Of a DNA stretch of 64,000 bases, positions 29,363 to 38,941 are shown piece by piece. The notes under the pieces are model-generated. The model did not search any database, had not been told where the DNA came from, and saw only the letters and a list, made by a program, of their open reading frames with translations. The position numbers and the translations under genes were made by a program. Source of the DNA: Maribacter antarcticus DSM 21422 (GTDB taxonomy: Bacteria; Bacteroidota; Bacteroidia; Flavobacteriales; Flavobacteriaceae); the NCBI RefSeq assembly GCF_000621125.1, contig NZ_KK211214.1, positions 496,281-560,280 of the forward strand. Direction: 5' to 3'. Every line of letters starts with the position of its first letter. Positions within the stretch are counted from its first letter, which is position 1.

Positions 29363-29808
29363 TGTCAACCGAAACCCGTAGTGAAGGTAAACTACCTACA
29401 TGTATAAAAGAGATTAGGTGTGTGGCTCATTCATTGTTAAAAGCGATTTCTTTGCATTTTTGCGCAGCCGCTGTTGCTTACCCACTACCCCAAAATTCTG
29501 GTAGAATGGAGTAGCCATTTCTAGTGCTACCGTTACTTCTATGGTTTGGACTAGGAGCCAGAAAAGCCCTATTCGTCTATTTGTTTCTTTGCAGATTAGG
29601 GCATTCATGCCACCTAAGCCATTCACATAGCGTTCAAAGATAGCATCAAATTGTTGCTGGCAAGCAGCATAGGGTCCTAAGGTAATCCGTTCCAATATTG
29701 GGGGCTTAGTGGTTCTTTATGAAAAGGAATCCAAGTTTCATAATCCGATGATACTGCTACTCTAATCAATAGTCTATCGCCTTGTTTGCTTGTTAAGAGA
29801 TACTGCAT
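29363..29808 (-). pseudogene. Decayed GNAT-family N-acetyltransferase
   Basis: A GNAT gene is readable in three frames on the minus strand. Frame 1 starts at ATG 29808 (MQYLLTSKQGDRLLIR, then DYETWIPFH) and stops just past WNGLP. Frame 2 (29695-29530) gives ERYVNGLGGMNALI and NRRIGLFWLLVQTIE, the conserved GNAT middle. A single missing base after GAAAT shifts to frame 3, which gives GYSILPEFWGSG, a TAA where Tyr or Leu is expected, AAAQKCKEIAFNNE (acetyl-CoA-binding motif A region), a TGA, then ATHLISF. The pieces match the order of ribosomal-protein/small-molecule GNAT enzymes. With at least two frameshifts and two stops, no functional enzyme can form. The 93-residue open frame at 29414-29695 is only a fragment. 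Confidence 0.85.
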
Positions 29809-29812
29809 ACTG

Positions 29813-30298
29813 TTATTCTCTTTTGAACACGATGCGGTCTCCAATTTCTAAGAACCAGTCTTCTGTAAGTCCAGCATTAACTTCCAAAACATATTTTACG
29901 GGTACTTGCGAAGAAAGTCCATTTTGGTTAAATGGTTCTGCATTTTCTTGGAGGCTGGCAATTTTCTGGTTTTCATCAATAAAAATAATATCTAAAGGAA
30001 ACGCCGTATTCTTCATATAGAAGGAATGGATGGCAACTTCTGGAAAGATAAATAGCATAGCTTGATTTCTTTCCATTCCATTGCGGTACATAAGTCCTGT
30101 TTGTGTTTCATAGTCAGACTCAGCAATTTCAATATTTAAATTGATTAGTAATGTGTCCGTCTCTTTTTTAAATATTTGTAGTGTTCCTTCCTTACTGAAG
30201 ATTACTTCCTCGGTTTTAATAGTTTTATTATTTTCCTCTTTGCAGGAAAAGAGAAAAACAAGGACCAAAAAAAAAGAAAAACTATGTTTTATGCTCAT
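29813..30298 (-). CDS. DUF192-family lipoprotein
   Basis: The 161-residue protein has a lipoprotein signal (lipobox Cys19, LFSC). The DUF192 core follows: TGLMYRNGMERNQAMLF, a hydrophobic stretch with HSFYMKNTAFPLDIIFID and a C-terminal VKYVLEVNAG. The M-x-x-T-x-x-P-L-D-I/V-x-F motif is the family hallmark. Function is unknown across the family. It lies 14 bases after lgt on the same strand and is followed within five bases by the decayed GNAT gene, so lgt-DUF192 is probably one transcript. Confidence 0.92.
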   Translation of the reverse strand: MSIKHSFSFFLVLVFLFSCKEENNKTIKTEEVIFSKEGTLQIFKKETDTLLINLNIEIAESDYETQTGLMYRNGMERNQAMLFIFPEVAIHSFYMKNTAFPLDIIFIDENQKIASLQENAEPFNQNGLSSQVPVKYVLEVNAGLTEDWFLEIGDRIVFKRE

Positions 30299-30312
30299 TG
30301 TGTAGAGTTAAA

Positions 30313-31278
30313 CTAGGCTTTTGTGCCCGTTGGTCTGAACATTAGATAAAGCCCCAGAGCGATAAAAGGAATACTAAGCCACTGTCCTGTAGAAAGTAGT
30401 CCCCAGGATTCCTCAAAACCACCTTGGCTCTTCTTCACAAACTCCACAAAGAAGCGAACCGTCCATAACAACACTAGGAATAATCCTAAAAGATAACCTG
30501 ATTTATTTTTCTTTTCGGTTTTCCAATAGAGGTAATATATCAATACAAATACAAAGATATAACAGATGCCTTCATATAGCTGAGCGGGGTGTCGATAAGG
30601 TATTTCTGCTAAATATTGAGAAAATTTCGGGTTGTTCTCAATGGCATCGTAAGCGGCATTTAGCGTTTTTTCTTTGGTAATAGCTAGCGCTTTTGATGGA
30701 TGCAAGTCATTGGAGTCACGAATGAATCTCGTTGCGAAAACAAAAGATTTATCCACTATTTTTCCATTAATTTCAGAATTGAAAAAATTCCCCAAGCGCA
30801 CGCAGAAAGCACCAATTGAGAATGGTACTACCATACGATCTAAAATCCATAAGAGCTTAAATTCAGGGTTTTTTCTGGTATAAATATACATTCCAATAAT
30901 AACACCAATAGTAGCACCATGACTTGCTAAACCTGTAAATCCGGTAAACTGATAGCCGTCTATTAAGCCAAAGAGCAAGCTGCCGGTACTACTTTCTCTA
31001 ATGGGCAATAGAATTTCTACTAGATGGTCTTTATAATATGCCCAATCATAAAAGATAACATGTCCCAAACGTGCGCCTAGCATAGTACCTAAAACGGTAT
31101 GGATAAAAAGGGAATCTAACTGCTCTACAGATTTTTTTTCATTATCAAAAATACGCTTCATGATATACCAGCCCAAAGCGAAAGCAATAATCCATAGAAG
31201 ATTGTAATATTTGATTTGAACAAAACCGATATTAAAAAGGGTTTCGTTGGGATTCCATGTAATACCTAAAAAATACAT
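30313..31278 (-). CDS. lgt: Prolipoprotein diacylglyceryl transferase
   Basis: The 321-residue, roughly seven-helix membrane enzyme adds diacylglycerol from phosphatidylglycerol to the lipobox cysteine of prolipoproteins. Conserved blocks are LGARLGHVIFYDW, GLASHGATIG (essential His region), CVRLGNFFNSEING (signature RLGNFFNSE), RHPAQLYEG and VRFFVEFVKK. The many lipoproteins in this window (SusD proteins, sulfatase, DUF192) are its substrates. It is followed 14 bases later by the DUF192 gene. There is a 170-base gap to yidD upstream. Confidence 0.96.
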   Translation of the reverse strand: MYFLGITWNPNETLFNIGFVQIKYYNLLWIIAFALGWYIMKRIFDNEKKSVEQLDSLFIHTVLGTMLGARLGHVIFYDWAYYKDHLVEILLPIRESSTGSLLFGLIDGYQFTGFTGLASHGATIGVIIGMYIYTRKNPEFKLLWILDRMVVPFSIGAFCVRLGNFFNSEINGKIVDKSFVFATRFIRDSNDLHPSKALAITKEKTLNAAYDAIENNPKFSQYLAEIPYRHPAQLYEGICYIFVFVLIYYLYWKTEKKNKSGYLLGLFLVLLWTVRFFVEFVKKSQGGFEESWGLLSTGQWLSIPFIALGLYLMFRPTGTKA

Positions 31279-31448
31279 ATATGATTATTTGGAAAGGCTA
31301 AGATAACAAAATAGAAAGCCCTTAGGTACGGTTATTAGCGAAAATCAGCACGTAACATAAGTATCTATATTACCGAAGCTTATCATAACTATGATACGCT
31401 TTAAAATCTTTCAGTGAAGGGCTATAGGGAAATAGACTATCCTTGTTT

Positions 31449-31670
31449 TTATGGAACAGGGTCATAACCTTTACCACCCCAAGGATTACAACCAAAAATA
31501 CGTTTTATGGCTAACCAACCGCCCTTAAAAAGTCCATGCTTCTTTAAAGCTTCTAGCGTATACTGGGAGCACGTAGGTGAGTAGCGGCATGTAGCCGGTG
31601 TATAGGGAGATATGGCCAATTGATAAAAACGAACCAATAAAACAAATGGGGCTATTAGAATTTTTTTCAT
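31449..31670 (-). CDS. yidD: Membrane protein insertion efficiency factor YidD
   Basis: This 73-residue protein contains the full YidD signature: [31 protein letters not shown], and a terminal [14 protein letters not shown]. The three conserved cysteines are present. YidD is a small membrane-associated factor that assists YidC-dependent insertion. In many bacteria it lies near rpmH/yidC; here it sits between cysS and lgt. The second frame at 31525-31713 is a shadow. Confidence 0.96.
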   Translation of the reverse strand: MKKILIAPFVLLVRFYQLAISPYTPATCRYSPTCSQYTLEALKKHGLFKGGWLAIKRIFGCNPWGGKGYDPVP

Positions 31671-31745
31671 TGTGGTCCCAATTAAAGTTTAGCTGTTTGC
31701 TGTGCAATAGCACTATTCTAATTGAATATAGTTATAGGTTCAGTT

Positions 31746-33227
31746 TTAAGAAATGCTAAAACTGGTGCCCTCTTTACCATCCTTGAGTTGAATTCCCAAA
31801 GCTACCAATTGATCACGAATACTGTCCGAAGTCGCAAAGTCTTTGTTTTCCCTTGCTGCTTTTCTTAGCTGAATCAGCAATGCTACGGTACCGTTAAGTT
31901 TTTCGGTATCGGCTGCCGAGCTTTTTTTGTTTTCTAAACCCAACACCTCAAAAACAAAATTGTGAATCGTTTCCTTTAATAAGGCTTTATCAGAAACGTT
32001 TATGAATTCTTTCCCTTCTTTTATTAGATTGATGTGTTTTACAGCATCAAATAATTTAGCTATGAGGATAGGCGTATTAAAATCGTCGTTCATGGCGTCG
32101 TAACAGGATTGCTTCCATGTTAAGACGTTAAATTTGGTTTCTTTTGCCGTACTAAGGCCATCTAATGTGTTGATGGCCTCCATTAATTTATTGAATCCTT
32201 TTTCCGAAGCTAGTAGTGCAACATTACTTATATCTAGAATACTGGTGTAATGTGCTTGCATCATAAAAAAACGCACCATAGGAGGTGAAAAAGCTTTGCT
32301 TAAAACTTCGTTGTTTCCAGAAAATATCTCATCGGGTAAAATGCTGTTTCCCGTAGATTTCGCCATTTTTTTCCCGTTTAGGGTCAGCATATTAGTATGT
32401 AGCCAATACTGTACTGGGGACTTTCCATTACTGGCTTCTGCTTGCGCAATTTCACATTCGTGATGTGGGAATTTTAAATCCATTCCACCGCCATGTATAT
32501 CAAATGTTTCTCCTAAGTACTTTGTACTCATTGCAGTACACTCTAAATGCCAACCTGGAAAGCCATCGCCCCAAGGGGACGGCCAACGCATGATATGCTG
32601 TGGTTCGGCTTTCTTCCAAAGCGCAAAATCCTGTGGACTTCGTTTATCGTTCTGTGCGGTAAGCTCGCGGGTATTCGCAATCATATCTTCTAGCTTCCGA
32701 CCGCTCAGTTGCCCGTAATCGTTGGTTTCGTTAAATTTTACGACATCAAAATAAACAGACCCATTAATTTCATATGCATATCCTTTTTCAATGATTACTT
32801 TTATGATTTCAATCTGCTCAATAATGTGACCCGTAGCCGTTGGTTCTATACTTGGGGGCAGGAAATTGAATTTCTCAAGGATATTATGAAAATCTACGGT
32901 GTAGCGCTGAACCACCTCCATGGGCTCCAATTGTTCCAAACGCGCCTTTTTTGCTATTTTATCTTCTCCGTCTTCAGCATCATCCACTAAATGCCCAGCA
33001 TCCGTGATATTTCGCACATAACGTACCTTATATCCTAGATGTTTAAAGTATCTAAATATCATGTCGAAAGACATAAAGGTTCGGCAATTTCCAAGATGAA
33101 CATTGCTATAAACTGTAGGTCCACAGACATACATCCCAATATGGCCTGAATTTAAAGAAGTGAATAGTTCTTTTTTGCCTGTTAGGGAGTTGTGTACTTT
33201 AAGTTTTTGTTGTTCGTATAGTTGCAT
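31746..33227 (-). CDS. cysS: Cysteine--tRNA ligase
   Basis: The 493-residue class I synthetase charges tRNA-Cys. Visible are the zinc ligand block [17 protein letters not shown], with HLGN as the HIGH motif, [15 protein letters not shown] and [12 protein letters not shown] (further zinc ligands), and KKMAKSTGN as KMSKS. The DALR-type anticodon domain follows. Length and motif order are normal. It begins 15 bases after folE ends, so the two are probably co-transcribed. Confidence 0.97.
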   Translation of the reverse strand: MQLYEQQKLKVHNSLTGKKELFTSLNSGHIGMYVCGPTVYSNVHLGNCRTFMSFDMIFRYFKHLGYKVRYVRNITDAGHLVDDAEDGEDKIAKKARLEQLEPMEVVQRYTVDFHNILEKFNFLPPSIEPTATGHIIEQIEIIKVIIEKGYAYEINGSVYFDVVKFNETNDYGQLSGRKLEDMIANTRELTAQNDKRSPQDFALWKKAEPQHIMRWPSPWGDGFPGWHLECTAMSTKYLGETFDIHGGGMDLKFPHHECEIAQAEASNGKSPVQYWLHTNMLTLNGKKMAKSTGNSILPDEIFSGNNEVLSKAFSPPMVRFFMMQAHYTSILDISNVALLASEKGFNKLMEAINTLDGLSTAKETKFNVLTWKQSCYDAMNDDFNTPILIAKLFDAVKHINLIKEGKEFINVSDKALLKETIHNFVFEVLGLENKKSSAADTEKLNGTVALLIQLRKAARENKDFATSDSIRDQLVALGIQLKDGKEGTSFSIS

Positions 33228-33242
33228 CTTTTTTTGAAAGAA

Positions 33243-33923
33243 TTAGAACGTTGTATCTAGATTAATAAAGTTCAAAAATTCTCTGCGTACGGCTTCCTCT
33301 TTAAATTTTCCGCCATACTCTGCTGTTACAGTGCTACTTTCTATATCCCTGATGCCTCTAGAGTTTACACAAAGGTGCTTTGCGTCTATAACGCATGCCA
33401 CATCATCTGTACCTAAAACTTTTTGCAGCTCCCTTACAATTTGGATGTTAAGTCTTTCTTGCACCTGAGGTCTTTTGGCAAAGTAATCCACAATTCTATT
33501 CATTTTAGAAAGACCTACAACTGTTCCTTTAGAAATATAGGCAACATGAGCTCTACCTACAATCGGAAGCAGGTGGTGCTCGCAAGTGGAGTAGAGTGTT
33601 ATGTTTTTTTCAACCAACATCTCTCCATACTTGTATTTGTTATCAAAAGTAGAGGATTTAGGTTTTCTGTCTGGATGTAGGCCACCAAAAATCTCTTTAA
33701 CGAACATCTTGGCAACACGGTTTGGGGTTCCTTTTAGACTATCATCATCTAGGTTTAGTCCTAATGTGAGCATAATCTCCTTCACATTAGTGTTTATTCG
33801 CTCTATCTTTTCTTCATCACTTAGAACAAAAGCGTCTTTGCGAAGTGGTGTTTCTTCGGAGGAAGAAATATGGTCTTCACCAATCTGTTCAAAATGGTCT
33901 TCCAATGTACCTTCAGTTTTCAT
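33243..33923 (-). CDS. folE: GTP cyclohydrolase I
   Basis: The 226-residue enzyme converts GTP to 7,8-dihydroneopterin triphosphate, the first step of folate biosynthesis. A non-conserved acidic N-terminus (about 40 residues) precedes the catalytic core. The zinc and catalytic residues are in STCEHHLLPIVG and HLCVNSRGIRD; GLSKMNRIVDYFAKRPQVQE is also intact. Start ATG 33923. It is the first gene of a minus-strand run with cysS. Folate also involves folP, which is elsewhere in the window. Confidence 0.97.
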   Translation of the reverse strand: MKTEGTLEDHFEQIGEDHISSSEETPLRKDAFVLSDEEKIERINTNVKEIMLTLGLNLDDDSLKGTPNRVAKMFVKEIFGGLHPDRKPKSSTFDNKYKYGEMLVEKNITLYSTCEHHLLPIVGRAHVAYISKGTVVGLSKMNRIVDYFAKRPQVQERLNIQIVRELQKVLGTDDVACVIDAKHLCVNSRGIRDIESSTVTAEYGGKFKEEAVRREFLNFINLDTTF

Positions 33924-34301
33924 TTAGACAATGCTTTTACAGGGTGCAAAGATATACATTATATAGCACTTTATGCAACAGAGCACGGTGTGTAGACTAT
34001 AAATTAGTGTTAAGTAAAACCGTTTAGCGCTTTTATTTTTCCATAGCAAATTGATGACTTGCTGTATATCTATAATTCTATGGGTACAGGGATAAGTGGT
34101 GTACATATATCGACTTTGATAACAGGTAAAAAGATGCCAATATGATTGAAAATGAGCCTGTTGTAGGATTGTAGCAGGAGTAAGCATCCAACTAAGATTG
34201 TATTTCATCGATTAAGTGCTTAAAAAACCGACGTATAATACTAAAAGCGGATACTGCCAGTTATCATATATGTTGTAGTATACTAATAGCCTCATTGTTT
34301 T
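33924..34301. other. Divergent intergenic region folE / T9SS-exported gene
   Basis: About 380 bases expected to hold both divergent promoters. The short minus-strand frame at 33924-34208 looks like chance. A single TGTTGTAGT at 34271-34279 is the reverse complement of the 9-mer repeated before the downstream PUL SusC; one copy is expected by chance. Confidence 0.4.
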
Positions 34302-35768
34302 ATGCGAACGCTACCTATATTGATTTGCTGTTTGTTCCTTTATATTGGGGATTTACAAGCACAAAATTCTCCTGATTGTAGAACCGCCATACCTGTTTGT
34401 GCAGATATGCCTATTATGGGCTTGGCAGACGGTGGTGGAGATATAGAAGATTTTGACCCTGAAGTAATTACCCAAACCGGATGTTTGGAGAAAGGCAGTG
34501 TGAGCTCTGCCAATATCGAAAATAATACCTCTTGGTATGTGTTTAGAGCAGGAACTGCAGGACAAGTTGGTTTTGATATTGAAGCCATGCCTACTAACGG
34601 AGGCATGGGTGCACCTACTGCAGAATGGGATTTCGCCGTTTATGGCCCTTATGATGAAACTGATGGACAAACGTACTGCACTATTATTGGAGATGGTACT
34701 TCAGAACCTATCCGTTGTAATTACGAAGTAAATAACACCACGTTTACTGGTATAGGAATAAACCCGGAAAACGCACAAGAAGGGGCTCCTTTTTTAATAG
34801 GGAGTCAGAATACCTACGATGAATGGTTAGATGTCCAGTCTGGAGAACTATACTTTATTTTTATAAATAATTTCAATACTAATTTTGATGATGATTCTGA
34901 ACCGTTTGTGCTATCGTTTACGGGAAGCTCTGTACAGGAAGACCAAAATACGGCTTTGGATTGTACGCTTAGGGATGAATTTTTAGGTTTGGATGTTGTT
35001 GCCTGTGAAGGTGACCCTGACATCGTGCTTAGTGCATTGCGTTCTCCGGCAGGACCAGATATAGGGAATGTCACTTGGTCAGTAGATTATGACGATGATG
35101 GCACTCCTGACCAGCAATTAGCATCTGGACCTACGGAAACTGAATTGGTTGTTTCGAGCCCAAATTCTGGCCGATATTTTGTAACTATAACCAGAGCATC
35201 TAACCCATTAAGCACCGTAGTAGATTCAGGCGGTGTTCTTATCACGTTTTATGGTGACCCAATTTTAGATCGTATAGAGATTTTGGATACCAATCTTTCA
35301 ATAGATCCTAATCAGAATGACGTAGAATTTATAATGGATGGAGATAGTTCTTATGAATTTGCCATCAATGGTGGTGCATTTCAAGACAGTTCTGTTTTCT
35401 TGAATATCCCACCAGGAGAGAACACCGTAATTATCAATGATAAAAATGGATGCGGTATCACCGAACCTATTCCATTTATCGTGTTCGCATACCCAAAATT
35501 TTTCACTCCAAATGGGGATGGTATCAATGACGATTGGAATATACAGGGAATAGATGCTACGAGTATATCCAATGTAGTGGTCTTTATTTTTGACCGTTAT
35601 GGTAAACTATTAAAGCAGTTAGGCGTAGCCGATACCTGGGACGGCACCTTTAATGGAAGTGCAATGCCATCTACAGATTATTGGTTTAAGTTTGAATATT
35701 CAGAAAATGATAATGTAGTTCCCATTGTAGCTAAAAACAGAAGAACGCACTTTACCTTAAAGCGATAA
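34302..35768 (+). CDS. Secreted protein with type IX (gliding-associated) C-terminal sorting domain
   Basis: The 488-residue protein has a signal peptide (ILICCLFLYIGDLQAQ) and four to five cysteines in the first 70 residues. A beta-rich middle region includes NNTSWYVFRAG and AEWDFAVYGP, a module often seen in flavobacterial surface proteins. The C-terminal ~85 residues are a type B T9SS sorting domain: FFTPNGDGINDDWNIQG, FDRYGKLL, DTWDGTFNG and DYWFKFEY. It is therefore expected to cross the outer membrane through T9SS and stay on the surface or be released. Ligand or function is not identifiable. It stands alone, divergent from folE. Confidence 0.9.
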   Translation: MRTLPILICCLFLYIGDLQAQNSPDCRTAIPVCADMPIMGLADGGGDIEDFDPEVITQTGCLEKGSVSSANIENNTSWYVFRAGTAGQVGFDIEAMPTNGGMGAPTAEWDFAVYGPYDETDGQTYCTIIGDGTSEPIRCNYEVNNTTFTGIGINPENAQEGAPFLIGSQNTYDEWLDVQSGELYFIFINNFNTNFDDDSEPFVLSFTGSSVQEDQNTALDCTLRDEFLGLDVVACEGDPDIVLSALRSPAGPDIGNVTWSVDYDDDGTPDQQLASGPTETELVVSSPNSGRYFVTITRASNPLSTVVDSGGVLITFYGDPILDRIEILDTNLSIDPNQNDVEFIMDGDSSYEFAINGGAFQDSSVFLNIPPGENTVIINDKNGCGITEPIPFIVFAYPKFFTPNGDGINDDWNIQGIDATSISNVVVFIFDRYGKLLKQLGVADTWDGTFNGSAMPSTDYWFKFEYSENDNVVPIVAKNRRTHFTLKR

Positions 35769-36027
35769 TTGGTCATTGGTCAAATATTTTGAACTAAGTT
35801 TTCTGCTATTTCTATTCTTTTTTCATTTTCCCATCTGGCAAACACTCATATATAACCCCAAACCAAAAACTTTCCATTCGGTTTTTAAACCTAGTGGAAA
35901 GCATTAGAAAAATATTGATTTTTAGGTTCGAAATTTGTACCGCTAAATTTCTTGAAGTTAAAGCTCTGGCGTTTCTATTTACTAGTAAGAGTGCTGTCTC
36001 CATCCTATAAAGGCGAAGATAAAGGCT

Positions 36028-37536
36028 CTAAAAATTTATCGTATAACTTAGGGTTGCGTTGGTGCGTATACGGTTTATGGTGGCAGGAGTAATTAATCCT
36101 GTATCCAGCAACTGCTCATTTATCTGTTGGTCTATCCTATTGAGTGAAAAGTCCAATCGGTTTCCGCCAAAATTATAGCCTATACCTCCAGAAATACTGT
36201 TGAGGTCTCCAATTGTTTCTGTGTTTGCATATGGACTCTGTTCAAAACGGTAGCCCGCTCTTAAACTTACCTGAGCTATACGGTATTCGCCACCGAATCT
36301 AAAAGTAGAAACGGCACCCAGTTGATTTGCAATGTCGGAATTTACGGTTTGGAAACTTGGGTCGCTTGATGGGCGTAGTTTCGCATTTGAAAAATCTTGG
36401 TAACCATAATCAAAACTTAGAAGTCCATTTTTCCCAAAAATAAGGGCCAGACTACCTGTTAATTTACTGGGAGTTTGAATCGTGTAGGTTTCAAACAGAT
36501 TAACGATATTAAAATCTATAAAAGTGATATCCTCTGGCGCTAAATTTGAGTTTATTCGTTGTGAAAGATTATCGTTTAACCTGTACCATGTCGGAGACTG
36601 ATAACTACCTCCCAAACGTACAAATTCGTTTAACTTCGCGATAGCTCCTAAGGTGAAAGAAAAACCGTTTCCCTCGGTAACCAAGAGATTATCGAATGTG
36701 GTGCGCTGTATCTCAGAATCCGCATCGTAACCGGTTTCCGTAAGTCGGTCAACACGCTCATTGAAAACACTATGAAAATTTAAGGAGGTTCCTAGATAAA
36801 GTTTGTCTTTGTATTCAGAAGCTATGTTCGCGGTAAATTTGGAATTATAGCCTATACTGCTTCGTTGTAAGCGTTGGTCCACATCGATATAACTTGCATT
36901 ACTTACGTATTGTGTGTTTTGCGGATCATCTGCGACTACTGGGTCTATTAGGAATGCCTGAAAACCTAAAAATGCCTGTTGATTACCAAACCCTTGATTG
37001 GCGCCAATATCTAAATAAGCATTCTCGATTAATTCCCCATCCAGCGTTTGTATGTCGCCAACCGGCACTCCGTCTGCAAAATTCAGAAAATAGGAGTCGA
37101 CCCCTTGGTTGCTTCTACCTGAAATCAAATAATTATTTTCGAAATTTCTAGTTAGGTCGTAGTTGAATGCTAATGAGAATTTCTTCCAATCAGAATTTGA
37201 GTTTGTATTGTTGAACACAAAAACACCTCCTATTTGATTGATTTTGGTGTCGTTTATATTGCTATTGGTTTGCGTGCCAAAATAGTTGACTTCATTGTCA
37301 GTATTAACGTAAGTTCCAGAAAATGTGATCAGCGTGTTGTTGAACACCGCAGCACCTGCAGGGTTAATATTCAATGCGGATAAGTCCCCTCCAAGGGCTC
37401 CAAAAGCACCGCCCATACTTTGAAAGCGAGCCGTTCCTTGGATATTTTCGGTACCGTATCGTAATACATCATTTATGTTTTGTGCACTCAAGGAAGCGCA
37501 TAAAAACACTAAGATGAAAGTTAAATGCCTTTTCAT
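36028..37536 (-). CDS. FadL/OmpP1-like outer-membrane transporter
   Basis: The 502-residue protein has a signal peptide (LVFLCASLSAQ) and the family's early mature motif GTARFQSMGGAFGALGGDLSALNINPAG, similar to the FadL N-terminal plug. Fourteen or so beta strands follow, ending LSYTINF. This group is annotated as OmpP1/FadL/TodX or, loosely, as hemin receptor in Flavobacteria and is thought to admit hydrophobic compounds; the ligand is not readable. It lies 37 bases after the repeat-rich lipoprotein gene on the same strand, so the two are likely co-transcribed. Confidence 0.85.
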   Translation of the reverse strand: MKRHLTFILVFLCASLSAQNINDVLRYGTENIQGTARFQSMGGAFGALGGDLSALNINPAGAAVFNNTLITFSGTYVNTDNEVNYFGTQTNSNINDTKINQIGGVFVFNNTNSNSDWKKFSLAFNYDLTRNFENNYLISGRSNQGVDSYFLNFADGVPVGDIQTLDGELIENAYLDIGANQGFGNQQAFLGFQAFLIDPVVADDPQNTQYVSNASYIDVDQRLQRSSIGYNSKFTANIASEYKDKLYLGTSLNFHSVFNERVDRLTETGYDADSEIQRTTFDNLLVTEGNGFSFTLGAIAKLNEFVRLGGSYQSPTWYRLNDNLSQRINSNLAPEDITFIDFNIVNLFETYTIQTPSKLTGSLALIFGKNGLLSFDYGYQDFSNAKLRPSSDPSFQTVNSDIANQLGAVSTFRFGGEYRIAQVSLRAGYRFEQSPYANTETIGDLNSISGGIGYNFGGNRLDFSLNRIDQQINEQLLDTGLITPATINRIRTNATLSYTINF

Positions 37537-37573
37537 TGCGATATTTTTTTAAGATTTATGAGATAAAAATTGA

Positions 37574-38941
37574 TTAATTACGTCTTCCTCCACCAGATCT
37601 CCCTCCACCAGATCGTCCGCCTCCAGAAGATCTAGAGCTTCCGCCACCAGAACTTCTGACGCTTCCACTACTACGTGAACTGCTTCTTGAACTTCTCGCA
37701 CTGCCGCTACTTCTAGAGCTTCCGCTACGCGAACTTCTCGTGGTTCCGCTGCTTCTAGAACTGCTATTGCGCGAACTTCTGTAAGTTCCACTACTTCTAG
37801 AGCTGCTACTACGCCCAGAGTTATAACTCCTTCCGCTGCTAGCGCCTCCTCTCGAATTACGATAGGTAGATGTTCTTGGCGTTGTTGCCCTGGAAGATGA
37901 CCCAGATCTGTAATTTCTTGATCTTGGTGTTGCGCGATTGTATGCAGAATTACTTCTTGAGGAACTATACGTTCTTGGAGCTGTCCTGGTGCTTCTACTC
38001 GTTCTGTAGGCACGGTTTTGATCGACGCCTACCGTTCTTCGGTTCGCTATATTATCCCTATAGGACCTAGCGGTGCCCACGCTCCTGTTGCTTCTTGAGG
38101 AAGTGGAACTACTTCTTGCTGGAGTAGTTCTATTGTTCGAAGAGCGCGCATTGTTACTTCTATATCTAGATGATGACCCTCTCGTGTTTATGTTAGACCT
38201 TCCTCTTGAAGAGATGGCTCTCACATTGTTAGCAACATTATTTCTACCATAAAATCCGCGTCTAGAATTGTTTACTGCGAACCGGTTGTTACGGCCCCAT
38301 TGGTTAAAGCCTCCGCCCCAACCCCAGTTGTTGCCCCAGCCCCAATTATTAAAGCCTCCGCCCCATCCGAAGCGACCGCCCCAGCCAAAATTGTTGAAGC
38401 GACCGCCCCAACCAAAATTGTTGAAGCCACCGCCCCAACCGAAGTTGTTGAAGCCACCGCCCCAACCGAAGTTGTTGAAGCCACCGCCCCAACCAAAGTT
38501 GTTGAAACCTCCACCCCAACCATTATTGTGAAAATTGATATTTACGTTGGATGCATTGTCTCCCCAACCACCAAAACCTTGGTAATCGTTAGGATTGCTA
38601 TAGTAATCAGTTAATCGCTCTTCGTTTATTTGAGCATCTATTGGGTTGCTTGTATAAGTATCTACATCGGTGAAAATTTCACCGTCCAATATTTCGTTAT
38701 ATTGATTGGCTTTTTGGCCAAAGTAATCGGAATAGGTGTTGGATTCGGGCTCTGTACGATATTGTTGACGTGGGAGTTGTTCCGGTCTACGTTCCACGGT
38801 ACGTGGTGCTTCATCAGAATATATGCCGTCATTATCCCAATAAGATGCCTGTTGAAAGGAACCACAAGAGCTGCCAACTAAAGCGATAATGGAAAGAATT
38901 CCAATCCTACGTAGGTTATTGAGGGGTGCTGAATATATCAT
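37574..38941 (-). CDS. Repeat-rich lipoprotein with Gly/Trp repeats and a basic Arg/Ser tail
   Basis: This 455-residue protein has a lipobox at Cys26 (LVGSSC). Residues 27-140 are acidic and non-repetitive, with a conserved-looking EEPEQ/Tyr-rich part and YSNPNDYQGFGGWG. Residues 141-217 are nine-residue units GWGGGFNNF (four full, then variants with GWGGRF and GWGNNW). Residues 218-455 are almost entirely Ser, Arg, Gly, Asn and Thr, rich in RSS/SSR, ending GGGRSGGGRRN, and therefore very basic. In Flavobacteria such proteins beside a FadL-like gene have been labelled vitellogenin-like because of composition only. Probable outer-membrane location; function unknown. It diverges from proS and precedes the FadL-like gene by 37 bases. 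Confidence 0.8.
   Translation of the reverse strand: MIYSAPLNNLRRIGILSIIALVGSSCGSFQQASYWDNDGIYSDEAPRTVERRPEQLPRQQYRTEPESNTYSDYFGQKANQYNEILDGEIFTDVDTYTSNPIDAQINEERLTDYYSNPNDYQGFGGWGDNASNVNINFHNNGWGGGFNNFGWGGGFNNFGWGGGFNNFGWGGGFNNFGWGGRFNNFGWGGRFGWGGGFNNWGWGNNWGWGGGFNQWGRNNRFAVNNSRRGFYGRNNVANNVRAISSRGRSNINTRGSSSRYRSNNARSSNNRTTPARSSSTSSRSNRSVGTARSYRDNIANRRTVGVDQNRAYRTSRSTRTAPRTYSSSRSNSAYNRATPRSRNYRSGSSSRATTPRTSTYRNSRGGASSGRSYNSGRSSSSRSSGTYRSSRNSSSRSSGTTRSSRSGSSRSSGSARSSRSSSRSSGSVRSSGGGSSRSSGGGRSGGGRSGGGRRN
38291..38521. repeat. 27-bp tandem repeats encoding GWGGGFNNF units
   Basis: Coding repeats inside the lipoprotein gene (residues 141-217). The 27-base unit is nearly identical over the four central copies (for example GCCACCGCCCCAACC followed by A/G variants on the plus strand) and degrades at both ends. 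Open frames on other strands here are repeat artefacts. Confidence 0.9.

Noticed and set aside
29414..29695. 93-residue hypothetical protein
   Set aside because: It is only the middle frame of a decayed GNAT gene whose beginning and end lie in other frames.
31525..31713. 62-codon minus-strand frame overlapping yidD
   Set aside because: yidD has the complete conserved signature in the other frame.
33924..34208. 94-codon minus-strand frame upstream of folE
   Set aside because: Cys/Tyr/His-rich low-quality sequence without family features, in a region that must hold two divergent promoters.
34271..34279. Single TGTTGTAGT resembling the PUL repeat
   Set aside because: A 9-mer is expected about once on both strands of 64 kb in AT-rich DNA; single copy and no regulator nearby.
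35812..36003. 63-codon minus-strand frame before the FadL-like gene
   Set aside because: No signal, domain or initiation context; likely chance in an intergenic stretch.
38268..38881. Several proline-, alanine- or glycine-rich frames on both strands over the lipoprotein repeats
   Set aside because: They are artefacts of the 27-bp repeats being open in all frames; only the lipoprotein frame has a signal peptide and full length.
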